64,000 bases of DNA from Metallyticus violacea. Its lineage: Eukaryota; Arthropoda; Insecta; Mantodea; Metallyticidae. Every line of letters begins with the position of its first letter. The stretch's first letter is position 1. The notes below the pieces were generated by a model. The model was not told where the DNA came from and did no database searches. It saw nothing but the letters and a program-made list of their open reading frames with translations. Made by a program: the position numbers and the translations under genes. Location of the stretch: NCBI GenBank assembly GCA_030762175.1, contig CM060843.1, forward strand, positions 28,044,501 through 28,108,500, in the 5' to 3' direction. This document shows, piece after piece, positions 1 through 11,890 of the stretch.

Positions 1-226
1 TAGTAATTTATGATGCTCCACGATGGTGTATGTGACAATATTAGAACAAAGAGCAATTACGCAGAGATGGGCAAGAATAAAAATTTTGTTTTCAGACCAA
101 GTGACATGATGCGAGCCGATTTTTCGGCCAAAACACACACGTATATTCTTTTTGCATAAAATTAAGTGTAGACATTATACATACATTTCTAACAAATTTA
201 TTTAAATATATTACTTATACCATTTT

Positions 227-534
227 CTCCTCTATACAACCGCCACGGGTGGCCGAGGTCGTTAAGGCACGGACTCGTGAGCGGGAGGTCTGCGGTTCGA
301 ATCCCGCCAGGACCGTCCTCCCTGACTGGGGTTTTTTCCAGGTTTTTCCTCAGTCTTCATAACTGGCAAATGCCGGGGAGGTACCTAAACTTAGGCCTGG
401 AACGCTTCCTTCTTTAAAAAAAAAATATATCCTTTCCCAATGTATCATTTCATCTCATGTATCATCAGTGTCCACCGCCTGTGGTGCCTCAGTAGTGAAA
501 ACGGGCGTTAAACACTACTACTCCTCTATACAAC
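227..534 (+). mobile_element. Family B tRNA-derived SINE, full length, with target-site duplications
   Basis: The body spans 241-520 and is flanked by a perfect 14-bp direct repeat (227-240 and 521-534, 'CTCCTCTATACAAC'), the target-site duplication of retroposition. The head carries an A-box-like TGGCCGAGGTCGTTAAGGC and a B-box-like GGTTCGAATCC, the internal RNA polymerase III promoter of a Leu/Ser-type tRNA. An unrelated body follows, with internal A-runs and a 3' end near GGGCGTTAAACACTA. The perfect duplication points to a fairly recent insertion. This is the best reference copy of family B in the window. Confidence 0.9.
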
Positions 535-1480
535 ATAGACGGGGGTTCATTTATGATGGGTTTGTCAATATCTTGCAAAATATACCAGTCATAAAAATGT
601 TGTTCGGAATAAAAGTATAATATTTCAAAGGGGCTTTTTCCACAGCTCAAAAAGTGTACGCCCTTTAACCCCTTTCAGTGGATTGGGGGGGACTATAAAA
701 TTATAAATGGAAACCACCCGTTTGCTTTATGTTTTGGAATTTTCTCTCAAAAATAAATGTTTTATTCTAAAGATGTTTATTAAAGTTACATTTAAAATGT
801 ACTAGTACTTTTATTTGTATCGGTGAAAAATATTTACGGAAAGTACTCTTTATGACGTTCTTAATTGTTTAAAACTGTGTTTTCGTAGTGTTACATGTTT
901 AATAATGCAAACAAATTTCGGAAAAAAAACTCAAAATTAAATTATAAAAATGCAAGAATTGGGGAAATCATGACTGATGAGCCAAAGTCCGCCGAATTCA
1001 ATAATAATATTGATTTCATTTATTATAACATCTCAAACACCTCCAATGATATTTCGCCATACAGATCTAGTAAGTCGCATATATAATCTTTAGTTTTTAA
1101 CTGGGTATTTTAATGTTCAAGAAACATGTTGGATTTTTAAAGTCATCTGTAAAATTCAACTTTATAAAAAAAGTAAAACATGGCATAAATATTTCAGAAA
1201 AAAATTAGAGTATTATGTTGTCATATTTTCACGATTTAAAGGTATTAAGTGCGTTCTTTACACTTACAAACTTCGGAAATAAACATCCAAGACATATTAA
1301 TTATTATTATAATGATAATAATGATGCAGTTTTCTGCAGACAATATTAACGATGTCATGGCGATAATAAAATGCCATGAATGTTTCGAACAAAATCATTT
1401 GGTTTAGAAATGCTAAACCAGTTGATTCTGAATAGTCCACACACAATGTTGGTTATTTTGTCCAGCTTTATTTAATGATA
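535..1480. other. AT-rich noncoding stretch
   Basis: No repeat family, RNA gene or convincing coding region was recognised. The short open frame at 895-1086 is Asn/Lys-rich, as expected of random AT-rich sequence. Confidence 0.5.
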
Positions 1481-1499
1481 TTGTTCCTGCAAATCTCTC

Positions 1500-1765
1500 T
1501 GGAAGCTGCATTGCAAACATTTATGGCCTACGCGGGGAAACCAATTGGTTGAACGATCATTTTCGCCGCCAGGCATCGCCGCAGAGGTTCCTCTACCGCC
1601 ATGACCTAATTACCTGTTTAGCCGCCTCCCTTTTGAAGGTTTTCCTATAGCGATTAAAAGCAAATGCCGGGCAAATTGCCAGGCCAACGGGTCTCATACT
1701 CCGGCTGCCATTATCATAAAATGCAAAGCGGCACAGGAAAGGATGCCTATGGTGCGGATTTCAAT
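1500..1765. other. GC-richer island, candidate conserved noncoding element
   Basis: This stretch is clearly richer in G and C, and more complex, than the AT-rich DNA on both sides. It contains homeodomain-like cores (CCTAATTACC near 1606, CGATTAAAAG near 1652). No open frame, SINE or transposon motif is visible. It could be an enhancer or another conserved element, or an old repeat I do not recognise. The call rests on composition alone. Confidence 0.25.
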
Positions 1766-2020
1766 TTCGGTTCCCCCTCTTTTTTTCTTTTTCATTAAAT
1801 TTGCATATGATATTGTTTATAGGAAAAAAACTGTTGACTGATTTTTAAATGTGAAAAAAAATAATCATACGCCAATTCTTGGAGTTAAAATGGCTACTAA
1901 GTAATATTTGAATCTAACTTTATGATGTTTAATCGTTTATGAGTAATACAAAAATGTATATAAAATGTACAAATTATTTAAAATTTCTCATTATAAATAT
2001 ATAAATATATACATATTTAA

Positions 2021-2130
2021 ATTAACAGTAATAATAAAAGTAGAAAAGGATAAAACACTGAGAAAAAGTCACACTTGAAATTGCTATATTTCGAAATACT
2101 GCGAGTCCATCTATGGCAAGAAGACAAGTC
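2021..2130 (+). repeat. Single-arm copy of the repeat found as a hairpin at 53.7 kb
   Basis: The sequence from AATTAACAG through AAGGATAAAACACTGAG, AGTCACACTTGAAATTGCTATA and TATGGCAAGAAGACAAGTC matches the repeat at 53652-53811. Here the parts are collinear (left flank, arm, internal segment) and there is no second inverted arm. This copy shows the ancestral arrangement and suggests that the second arm at 53.7 kb arose later. Confidence 0.7.
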
Positions 2131-2975
2131 TTGTCTTGTCTATTACCATTATGTACTATTATAATTACTGTTAATTTATATATATATATACATATGTATA
2201 TATACCCACAACTAGTTAGTGTCTCGTTGTTTACCACTATAAACATTTTGGTTACAAATGTATACTTTATTCTCAATAATTCATCCTAATAATAAGAAAT
2301 AGTAGAATGTTTAACAAAGGAAAGAGTACGATACTCTCACAATCAGTCGAAAGGAACAACTGGTCCTTTATAAAAGTTTGTATACCTTCAGCAATTATTC
2401 CTTAAATTCAAATTGGGATAGCATGTCGTATTCTTCAACAGTGTTTACTTGCTCTCTGGTGCGAGACAGTGCGACGTATTATAATGAAAGGCAAAAATTG
2501 TTTTACAATTCGTACATGCATTCAAGTAAACGACCACATTAGAGCTAAACTTTCTGCCAGGGAGCCAATAATGCACTAATACCCACTTGTTTCATTGGAA
2601 GCGGAAATTCGAAGAACAACGATAAATACGAGGGGTCAAATGTGACGAATTATGGCACAATTGAAACAAAAAAATAAATATTTCTCAGTATTATGTTACT
2701 AGAGCTTATGACTAGATGTCGTATGGGACATTATTGCTTTCCAATCAAATGATTAAAGGCTACATATGCTAATGCTTCCTTCATATGGATAACTGTAAAC
2801 TAAGGGAATATCGCTTCAAAATAATTACTTTAATGTGTTAATCATTAGTATTTTGCCTCGTTTGTAGCTTCTAATTTCGGAAATACCTTGTAAAAAGTGG
2901 CCATCGTAAACAGAAAATGCAATGCTAATAATAACTGGTCACAAAACAAAGGAATGTAAAAGCATACTTAGCAGT
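2131..2975. other. Noncoding stretch
   Basis: A short TA-rich tract lies near 2176-2206. No coding region or known repeat was recognised in the rest. Confidence 0.5.
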
Positions 2976-3250
2976 AAAAAGCCATTACCCAATCCACTGA
3001 TTTAAGCGATTCCAATAAAAGCACTCCGGTGATTTTTGCTTGCCTTAAATGTGTTTTATTGACTTACATTCAGCGTAAACAAAAGGTAATTAATTAAGGT
3101 GCTCGCTTTAAAAGCAAATGTTAATATGTTTCACACCATTAATTACCTTTAAATTAAGAGTTAAGGAATAACGCCATTACCATTAGCAGTTAGTATTTCA
3201 AAGTAGCGCTCGGTAAAGGTGTTATCACCTTTAAACTGATAAACTATCTT
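2976..3250. promoter_or_regulatory. Cluster of TAATTA cores and palindromes, possible enhancer
   Basis: The 13-bp inverted repeat AAAGGTAATTAAT (3082-3094) and ATTAATTACCTTT (3138-3150) contains TAATTA homeodomain cores. A second palindrome, TAAAGGTG-TTAT-CACCTTTA, lies at about 3214-3233 and carries inverted AGGTG half sites (E-box or T-box like). Clustering of symmetric sites is suggestive only. The right part overlaps the unassigned minus-strand ORF. Confidence 0.25.
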
Positions 3251-3568
3251 TATTTGCAACGAAATGATTATTGTCGCTTTTGAAATATCGTGCTCTCCTT
3301 CCGATAAGCAATCGGAGTTTGTACTCACTATTAGTAGAATTTTGTTGACCTTCCGTGTACGAGCCATTCCCAGAAGTTCCGCTGACAAAGGAAATTGAGC
3401 TTGATCAGTCATGTTTATCACTCCAACTGTTTCAATTGTTTTGTAAACTAAAGTTTCGCTATTACAGAAAGTTTTGCCTGTGCTGTTGAAGAATTGCAGA
3501 ACGTAACGGTTGCTATTAGACGTAACCTTTGGTTTCAATATTAGTGCACCGGCATACATTTTGGTCAA
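3161..3568 (-). CDS. Unassigned open reading frame, possibly partial or broken
   Basis: The frame codes for about 135 residues on the minus strand. Its composition is balanced compared with the junk frames around it: few homopolymers, varied codons, and both polar and hydrophobic stretches. I do not recognise the protein. Near residues 75-85 it reads MARTRKVNKILLIV, and it ends in EILTANGNGVIP. A second minus-strand frame just upstream (3588 to about 3806) encodes a hydrophobic run, FLLLVMML, followed by CRNASVCVF, which resembles a signal peptide. It has no ATG at its upstream end and is offset by a stop codon. The two could be exons, halves of a frameshifted gene, or chance. No splice site joins them convincingly. 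Confidence 0.25.
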   Translation of the reverse strand: MTKMYAGALILKPKVTSNSNRYVLQFFNSTGKTFCNSETLVYKTIETVGVINMTDQAQFPLSAELLGMARTRKVNKILLIVSTNSDCLSEGEHDISKATIIISLQIKIVYQFKGDNTFTERYFEILTANGNGVIP

Positions 3569-3806
3569 GAAACCAGATATCGCATGACTATATTACATTT
3601 GAAAAGAGATGGATCGGACGTGATGGACTAAGAGCAAGACCTCCAGTTCTGCTGACTATATTTTCTTCAGTTGAGGGAGCATGAAAAACATGGTGTACAG
3701 TTTGCTGATCGGCGATAAACACACACACAGAGGCATTTCTACAGAGCATCATAACCAGCAGCAGAAATAATGTAGTCACTCTTGAAATGTTTCGCTAAAT
3801 GCGGCA

Positions 3807-4285
3807 AACCTTGCTATGCGGCTATATTACTTGTTCGAACATTAACTTATTACAGCATGTTGCCCAATGAGGTAGTTCTCTGTATTTTATAAATTAAGTT
3901 ATTTAAACAAAATAAGTTATTGTGTTTTCAGTCTTCTTGAGCATCCATAAACAAAATTATACCTTTGAATTAACGTCCTTAAAATATCACATGGAAGCAT
4001 CCAAGACTACTTGTTTCTATTCTTGAGGTGCCTATTTTTCGATTCTCTCTACTCGTAAACTCTTTGTATATATATTTTCCCACACTCCATATATTTTTTT
4101 TTCTTTTAGAGAAAAAATAAGGTACAATTCTTTTAAATTTTAAAAAAAAGAAAGGAAAGGAAATAAAAAGAAAGTTGACCAGTACAGATTCAGCCTCAAA
4201 ACAAGTGACATGGATCTCGAGGCGAAAATTCAACTTAATTGTGATACAAAGCAGTAATGAACTTTGTCACAGATATGCTCAGCCA
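3807..4285. other. Noncoding stretch
   Basis: AT-rich DNA with poly-purine patches. No feature was recognised. Confidence 0.5.
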
Positions 4286-4492
4286 TCCTGCATAGTATGA
4301 ATGACTAGTGTTTAACGCCCGTTTTTGCTACAGAGGCATCACAGGCGGTGGACACTGATGATACATGAGATGAAATGATATATTGGGAAAGGATTTATGT
4401 TTAAGGAAGGAATCGTTCCAGGCCTAAGTTTAGGGCACCTCCCCGGCATTTACCATTTATGAGGACTGAGGAAAACCTCCTGCATAGTATGA
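4286..4492 (-). mobile_element. Family B SINE, 5'-truncated, with target-site duplications
   Basis: The minus-strand body (4301-4477) contains the family B tail and middle but lacks the tRNA-like head. A perfect 15-bp direct repeat (4286-4300 and 4478-4492, TCCTGCATAGTATGA) flanks it. 5' truncation with an intact duplication is typical of LINE-mediated priming that stops early. Confidence 0.88.
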
Positions 4493-4524
4493 GAACCATT
4501 ATTTACAAATATTGTAAATCTGGA

Positions 4525-4775
4525 TTTGCCAGACTTGCTGTTGATAATCTCGTATAACCAGATCTTAAGTTCAATTCCGGCCCGGGCCGGAAGTACGGAT
4601 TCCTTCGGAAGGGAAGTAAAGCCGTAGGTACCTTGTCCTACATTTACGGCAAGTAAATGAATTTCAAGTTTGAAGTAAGAGGCCTCTGAACAGAATTTAT
4701 CGGCCGTTTCATGCCTGAATTGAATGGGGCGTTGATAGCAGATGATGTTAGAGAGATCCGTAAATAAAACAAATA
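4525..4775 (+). mobile_element. Diverged family A SINE variant
   Basis: From about 4590 the body matches family A (ATTCCTTCGGAAGGGAAGTAAAG, TACATTTACGGCA, GAGGCCTCTGAAC, TTTATCGGCCGTTTCATG). The upstream part differs from other copies: it has a B-box-like AGTTCAATTCCGG but not the usual family A head. It may be an old copy, a chimera or a subfamily with another tRNA head. The 5' limit is uncertain and no duplication was found. Confidence 0.65.
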
Positions 4776-5277
4776 ACAAAAACATGCATTCAAGTCATGT
4801 CAAGAAAAAACTGTGAACGAAAAAGCTAAATATGAACTCTGAGAGAGTTAAGTCAAAGATGAAATTCTTAGGTGGATGTGATGATAGCTACATCCGATGT
4901 ATCGACTAAAGTCAAAAGGTACTCTCATAGATTTTGCTTATTCCATGGATTAATACAGTACTCAGCAGACTTTGTACTGTTTGCCAGTCTATTTATTTTT
5001 CAACCACACTGTAGTATACCAGAAGATTCATTGGAATAACTGCTGACATTAATTATAAACAAAAAGAAGAAAAATAAAAATGCCAGTGCTGGCATATAGA
5101 TGTGTGAGAGGAAAATACCTTTATTCGATGTTCTTAGCAAGGAGATAAGTAGCTCTTTCACATTCAAGATCACCACATTCAAGATCACAACGAACAACGG
5201 TAGAATTTTTGTAAGGATTTTCGGTAAAAATTGAAAATTCTCAACTAAATAACTGTTGTGAGTTTAACAAAAACTAC
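4776..5277. other. Noncoding stretch
   Basis: No coding or repeat signature was recognised apart from a short direct duplication of CACATTCAAGATCAC near 5158-5190. Confidence 0.5.

Positions 5278-5324
<47 letters not shown>
5278..5324 (+). repeat. (AAT)n microsatellite
   Basis: About 15 uninterrupted AAT units. Confidence 0.97.
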
Positions 5325-6226
5325 GGGGCGGATTTCTATGACGTACTCTTTTCTCCTTTACATAATTTTATATTTGAAAATAAATTTAAATGTTTCTAAA
5401 TATTATAATGAAAATAAGAATGTTTTCATTGATAACATTAATGCATATTTAGTCGCTTTAAGTATTACAGTATACTTTTAACAAAATATTATTTTAACAG
5501 CATTATATATTACATTTTTAAGAAGCAACAATTGGAGCTGAAGTTTTGTGTGAAATTTTTTTCAAAATAATTATATTTTGATGAATACCTGCATGAACTT
5601 TATTTAAATATGTATCTTCAAGTAGCAGAAAGAAGTTATTGTTTTCCTCTCTGCAGGAAAAATTATTAACAGTAAGAAGCAAGTCAGGGAGAGAGAAAAA
5701 AAAAATTTCCAGCAGCTGTAAAAAAAAAAAAAGTATATTTCCAATCTCCCTTTCCCTTGAACCAAGATAATGGTTGATCATTGTTCCCTCATCCTCGCTC
5801 TTAGTGTGCCTAAAGCGAAGTGCTTAGTGTTTGACAGGTTGCAAGGCTATGTTTCAGAATTCGATGAGAAATTATTTAGTAACGGAGCAATCTTATTCTG
5901 TAAATTACGAAGGTTCATGTTGTGACCGAGAACCATTTCACAGCAACAGTATTCAAATACTACTAAATACACGAGCTTCCAGGTGACTTAACTTTATATA
6001 AACAACTATTCTCCCATTGTATCTCGTGACTGCCTACTAGATAATGAGAAAGCATACATGTAGTTATCTCTAAAATGCATAATGTCTCAATTGTCATGAC
6101 CCAACTGATTATTAAAGACTAAAACCAGTTACACTGAAACAATTCATATTTTGAATACATGCTTTTTTATCGAAATATTTAATAACTTTTTTAATTTTTC
6201 TCTTTCTATTTGTTAATAACTGCCTA
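5325..6226. other. AT-rich noncoding stretch
   Basis: Several poly-A and poly-T runs. No feature was recognised. Confidence 0.5.
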
Positions 6227-6344
6227 TTAACGCAAACTTTATTATAAAGCATGAGTGATTTTTAAAATCTAGTTATTTAAAAAATTTAACGCAAACTTTA
6301 TTATAAAGCATGAGTGATTTTTAAAATCTAGTTATTTAAAAAAT
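6227..6344 (+). repeat. 59-bp tandem duplication
   Basis: Two head-to-tail copies of a 59-bp AT-rich unit (6227-6285 and 6286-6344) beginning TTAACGCAAACTTTATTATA. They appear identical, implying recent slippage or unequal exchange. Confidence 0.92.
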
Positions 6345-6408
6345 TTTACATTATTTAGATTATAAATGCATACTTTCATTTTTATTTAAATTTCATATAA
6401 ATTCCTGT

Positions 6409-6409
<1 letters not shown>

Positions 6410-6448
<39 letters not shown>
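6410..6448 (+). repeat. (TAA)n microsatellite
   Basis: About 13 units of TAA. Confidence 0.96.
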
Positions 6449-9400
6449 GTAAACTTAGATTTCATATTCCCCCCATTTTAGCCTGTTTCAGAGACACCAT
6501 ATTACAGATAATGAACGGCAAGATATTAATGATGACAGCGATGATTTAGAATTTATAAACGTATTTAGTACCAGAGTGAAAAGTTGTAACTGAAGGTATT
6601 GAAGAGTGTCTCCATTGATGTACAAGTAATACATTAAATTTTATTGCAGTAAAAGATTCTTAATTTGCTCTAGAAGATGCAAACTTCAAACTTGCAAATT
6701 TCCCAAATTTGGAACCAACAAAATCTGTCAACAAATGTTGAACACCATGTTATTCTGTGGCGTCTATTTGTAAAGACCTGTAGTTACTAAGTGAAACATT
6801 TTACGGCGTTTACTTATATAAGAATTGTGCATATTGTAATTTGTCAGAATATGAACTTTTTTCCGGTGAAATTCAATTATACTTTTTTCGGGTGAAATTC
6901 AATTATGAGGCTGCCCAACAGGTCCGTTAATTAATGGAGAATGACAATGAAAAAAATGTATAGCTATTTTTTTTTTCTCCATTACGAAGAAAATCACCCC
7001 GAGAGATCACTTTTATAAAAGAATGCAATAAAGAGACGATTCCATTGGCACAGCCACAAATTGCTATAAGGTGGAAAGATTTCCTTTTTCCTACTCTGCA
7101 TTGGAACAAAAACTTATTAAGATGTCTAATCAACTGATACTGTGCAGAACTTTGCTTGAGGCGTTCTCCAGTGACTGCAGAATAGCTGAGATAAATTTAA
7201 TAAATCTTTTTGGATGGAGTAGTCATAATTTTCTAATCTTTTGCGGAAAATAATATTTTATTCATATTTATTATAAATAAATCAGGTTTGAATCTCATTT
7301 AAACACATTTCGTATTTTCTCCACGATTCCACTCTAAATTCAAAGCAAACTGCATGGATCGAACTCGTTCATATATGGCAAAGGTTTACATGCCATCCAG
7401 AAAATAATATTTATTGTAAGAGACCGTAAGAAAAAGGGGAAGCACCCAAGGAGAAGGTAGAATACACAACGTCGGAGGAAGGGGTTTAGGTTTTGTGGAT
7501 GTAATGGTGAAAACTGCTGTCGTTTACATCGGAACATAGGTAGTTCAGGGTCAGCTACACTGTACGGTTGATGCTAAAACAACTTCGCGTCCATGGTAGC
7601 CCTGTACCATCGCTAATTATGATAAATTTAAATTAATATTTACATTTAAATTAATATTTACAATGTGAAAATTCCTGTTTTAAAAGGATATATTCAAATA
7701 CTGATATTGCACATCTCTTTTTGGCACATAGTTAATGCACGTCCATTATTTTCTTTCAGATGAGACTTATAGGATTGGGAAAGGTATCATAAAACATTAA
7801 CTTGTTTTAAAAAAAAAATGTATTTGTAAAAATAACTGTAATTGCAAAACTGTTACATTTTCTGGTAAGTAACTGTGTAACTTAGCCAACTCTGCTAATA
7901 CACATGTCAGCATGATTTTCAATGTGACCTACCATATTGTGTCAGGTGAAATTCAGAAGAAAACGTCTTTTACTGGCAGAAAGTGTCGTTCCCGTCTCTT
8001 CAAGAACAAAGATTAATATCATAAGGGTTTGGTCTGTGTTTATACACCACAGACATAGAATACATACACGTTTCTACATTGTATGGTCCTTCGATGCAGC
8101 TACCAGCACTGTGTAATGCCGCTGGCAGTGCCTGTTCTGCTGACAGTTCGACGGTCTACTCACTACCACCTAAGTATCTATAGAACAGCTCTAAAGTGAA
8201 CGCCACAAGGATCAAGTAGAAGTCACGAGATATTACGATGGGCGCTAAAACCTTCCCAGTTCCATTGACTGAGCAAAGCGTCACAAACTCGAGCACTGGC
8301 ATGCAAACTGTTAAATAGATTATGCAGAAGATATCACCCGTTTTATGGTTGGGTTACAAAAAGACCGTCTACAAGGGGTACGACATGCGTCAGGATAGTC
8401 ATGCAGAGAATCCCACTATAGCCTGCATATTGCTGGACTTTGGAGCCCTTGTTCGATGTGTGTTTCATTTATTATCCCTACCATTTGACCTCCGTTTCAA
8501 CTAGTGTGATGATGTGGCATAAGAAAGTCTCTCCTTAGCACTCGCAGCGCTTGAGAAGCATCATCGTATCGTCATTTTTGCATTTTCGTCTAAATGTGCG
8601 GAATCCATTGTGATACACTGCCAGTAAGTTCCTTCACAATCCCTTGTCTCTACGGCTAACTCAGCAGCGATCAGTTTCTCGTAACGCACTCCACTTGTAC
8701 GAGAACGAACCTGGTCTGACCTGCCCCTCGTTAATGCAAATTCCCCGCAACTCTCTTGGAGTGCTTGATGACAATGTAGTGTTGCAAATTTAATCTTTAT
8801 CCATTTCCACTGCCCTGTCTCGAAAACACTGTGACCACACTACATAGACTACCAGCTAACAATAGAATCTATACGTCTAGTCACATGGAAATGCATTTGT
8901 TCGGAGGTAAATTAGGTATGTAATGAACGTGAGACATAAACGACAGTATCTGATTCCACTGTAGCAGTACTGCCATATTAAAAATCCAGATGTATTTCTG
9001 CTACTACTGCCCATTTTAGTAGTCATAATCGTGTTTAGGCCTTGCTAATGCTTACTGTATAATACAGTCCAACCATTGTGTGCCTCATTTGGGCCATCCG
9101 GAGGGAGCCTTGGGTTTAATCCCTGACTGCGATCACTGGTACACCGATAATATTCCAATCAATATTTTTAATACTTCAAATGGCACGCATTGCATATCTT
9201 CCCAAAGAGGATTCCGATAGCAATATTACCGCAACGCTAAAAATGGTTCATTCGTACCGTCCTTCATTTAAAAATGGAGCGCTTATTAATCACCCTTAGT
9301 TATATGAACACAAATGCTACTTTCAGCGATACAATACAGTATAAATATATCTAAAACGTATCACTTACTGAGATTTCCGTTACGCACTGTTCTCTTTAAT

Positions 9401-10740
9401 TTCGTTTGGATTTATTAAGACCCAAAGTAGGGGGCCTGTCCCAGAGTGCAAGACAGAAGCACTGAATGTCACCAACTTCCGTTGCTTAAAGATATGAATA
9501 TGAATATGAATATATGAATTACTACGAACAACAGAGACATGCATGCTTTAATTTCAGCTTCAGGTTAAATTATCTTTACTCCTTCACAGCATTTGTGTTC
9601 AACTATTATTCCCTTGTGATTTAAGAAAACTAAACAATGCTTTCTAGTAAATGATAATTTCACCTTGTATTCATCAACTACACTGTCAACTTTCAACTCC
9701 GCTCTGATTCTACAGAATTAATTTCTTAACAATAAAATTATGAAATGTCGTTCTTAAATAAGATTATAAAATATGAAGACAAATACTTAAAATAAAAAAT
9801 TAGAAACTAAGGTATAACGTGCATAGAGAGAAAGATATATACACTACACAGCAGCACGAAACAGAGCTAGCATAAATTTTAAAATACGAATAAAAAGGTA
9901 GTACAAAACATGAGGGGTTTAATAAATAATGAAACGTTTTATTTTATTTTTTTTTTTCCCCCTTCGGCTAATTTATCTTGAAAAAATACCACGATGCAGT
10001 TAGCTTTAGCAATGGCACCTATAAGCAGTGTACCTTATAGTTTTATTTCCTTTGGCCAAAAACAAGACCAGGAGTGTTTAAGAAATGCGTGATGGATAAA
10101 AGCGCTGTCAGCCATTAGACCAAAACGTTGCAATCATCTGACGAAATTAGAGCCGATCATCCACGCTTCCCACGGCCGTGCATTGTAGTCATGCTTGCAA
10201 TATGCCGACTACTCATTCAAATGATTAGTCTACCAAAAACTTGAGACTGAAGATGGCAAATGTTTGACTTCGAAACGGGAAAAGTGATTAACTGGACTGC
10301 TGCAATACTCTTTGAATTAAGACTAGAAACGGCCGCGTCTTCCTGCAACTATCGGAGCGTTTATTAAATAAGCCAATAATTGCAAATTATCAGTTAATTT
10401 GTAATATCACAAATTGAGGTTATGGATGCTAGAGAGAGTTCGAGCTACACCTAGCCAGTTTTTATACAAACGTTTGGATACTCCGAGTCTCCAAAATTGG
10501 AAGTGACGTCAGAGTAAACAGAGTGCGTTTTACCAGGTATATCATCCTTCACAGACCAGGAAATAATGGCCGCGCTGATACTTTGCGCAGGTATACCAAC
10601 CTATAGGAAACAGGAAAAAAATGTTGCACAGCAGCGCCGAGAGTTGCGGACGAGCGAAACTTCTTGTGAGTTAGATTTAAAACTTCCGAAATTAATGTAG
10701 CCATCAGCTATCGCAGGGCAGAAAGCGAAATCAATCTGCT
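6449..10740. other. Long noncoding stretch with minor tandem repeats
   Basis: No coding region was supported in about 4.3 kb. Visible details are a 26-bp tandem duplication (6855-6880 and 6881-6906, unit starting ACTTTTTTC) and an 18-bp tandem duplication (7626-7643 and 7644-7661, ATTTAAATTAATATTTAC). A possible B-box-like fragment (GGGTTTAATCCCTGACTGCG) lies near 9112. Short open frames here have no recognisable domain. Confidence 0.45.
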
Positions 10741-10888
10741 TATAGAAGTTCTTAATAAAGATAAGAGAACTGACAAAAAATGGTGTGAAAATGCAATGAA
10801 GTCCGTAACAACTATTAGGATGTACTGTTAATAAACAGGGATGCTCTATTGGAACTAACATAATCACAACCGATAAACTCAAAGCGAA

Positions 10889-11283
10889 CTATGCTGATGC
10901 ACCTGCACGAAGAGAAGAAAGCATCGCTGTAAGCTCCAAAAAGGTGGTGCTGGTGTCCCCCAAGGGAACGGATACCATCCAAGATTCCCCGCAAACACTG
11001 CAACTAGTATGCAATTTGACAGTCAAAGAAATGCCCGTGATGTTGAACGGTATTGAAACGGTTAAAAATAAGGTAGTCATTATAGAATTATGGTGTGCAA
11101 AATTATATGAGCATTTTGTGTATAGCATCATGACGCACAGAGCACACCTTAATGCTAAGATACCCAAGAAACGGGATCCACGTCTGATCTTAGACAGAAT
11201 TGAATTGTCATGTTTGTAGTCAATCCGGGAACAAAACCAATTCCTCGAGCAATGCTTCTCCGAAATATGGAAGTGTTATGGCC
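10889..11283 (+). mobile_element. LINE ORF1 (gag-like) fragment, first part
   Basis: Conceptual translation from about 10940 reads KVVLVSPKGTDTIQDSPQTL, then a segment with VVIIEL, and then LNAKIPKKRDPRLIL. This is the layout of gag-like ORF1 proteins of Jockey/I-clade non-LTR retrotransposons (a beta-strand-rich domain with V-V-I-E, and a K-K-R-x-P-R-L-I-motif). The role is RNA binding in the retrotransposition particle. The frame breaks at 11219. The reading resumes after the SINE at 11284-11593, so the SINE landed inside ORF1. The family assignment is from memory of the fold pattern, not a search. Confidence 0.55.
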
Positions 11284-11593
11284 TCGTGATCAATGTCGGT
11301 CCTGGTGGTGTAGTGGTAACCATACTTAGCTTCTAAACCCAAGATCGCGGGTTCGAACCCGGCCAGGATCGATGGATTTTTTCGGACGTAAAAATCCTAA
11401 GTATGGCTTCCTTCGGGAGGGAAGTAAAGCCATGGGTTCCGTGTCGTACATTTATGGCACGATAAAGAGCCTCAAGTCTGAAAGAAGAGGCCTCTGAGCA
11501 AAATTTGTCGGCCGTTTCAAGCCCTGAATAGAATGGGATGATGAAGTTAAAGAGTGTCCATAAATAAACCAAATCAACAAAATTCGTGACCAA
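11284..11593 (+). mobile_element. Family A SINE inserted in LINE ORF1
   Basis: The full-length family A body (11294-11583) has a head containing TGGTGTAGTGGTAACCA (A box) and GGTTCGAACCC (B box). An approximate 10-bp target duplication, TCGTGATCAA and TCGTGACCAA, flanks it with one mismatch. It separates two parts of the same LINE ORF1, so it is younger than the LINE. Internal differences from the consensus mark it as moderately old. Confidence 0.88.
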
Positions 11594-11890
11594 AATTCCA
11601 AATATGCCATCATCCAAATCATCCCAAGATTTACCATGTCATGCTTAATGAGAAAATATACATTGGATATAACAGATGCATGGTAAAAAGGGCACGGACA
11701 CTGTAGCACAAACTGTATGAGTTCAAAACGATGCCCCCATTGTCCAGAGGAGCACGAATTACAGGCTGGCTAGAAAACTAAATCAGCATGTGCCAAATGT
11801 TGACATTTCAACATCAAAAATGAGAGAAGCTGTGACTCACGACTTCGAACAACTGCCAAGCGTACAATAAAATGGTGTAATAAAAGGGGG
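11594..11890 (+). mobile_element. LINE ORF1 fragment, second part with zinc-knuckle remnants
   Basis: Directly after the SINE the plus strand reads MRKYTLDITDAW, then a region with CPHCPEEHELQAG and CAKC. Spaced Cys/His residues of this type are the CCHC knuckles at the C-terminal end of gag-like ORF1. Several stops and frameshifts are present, so this is a fossil. It continues the ORF1 fragment at 10889-11283. Confidence 0.55.

Noticed and set aside
241..312. A tRNA gene (Leu/Ser-like)
   Set aside because: The A and B boxes are present but the acceptor stem does not pair, and the sequence continues into the repeated family B body with target duplications, so it is a SINE head.
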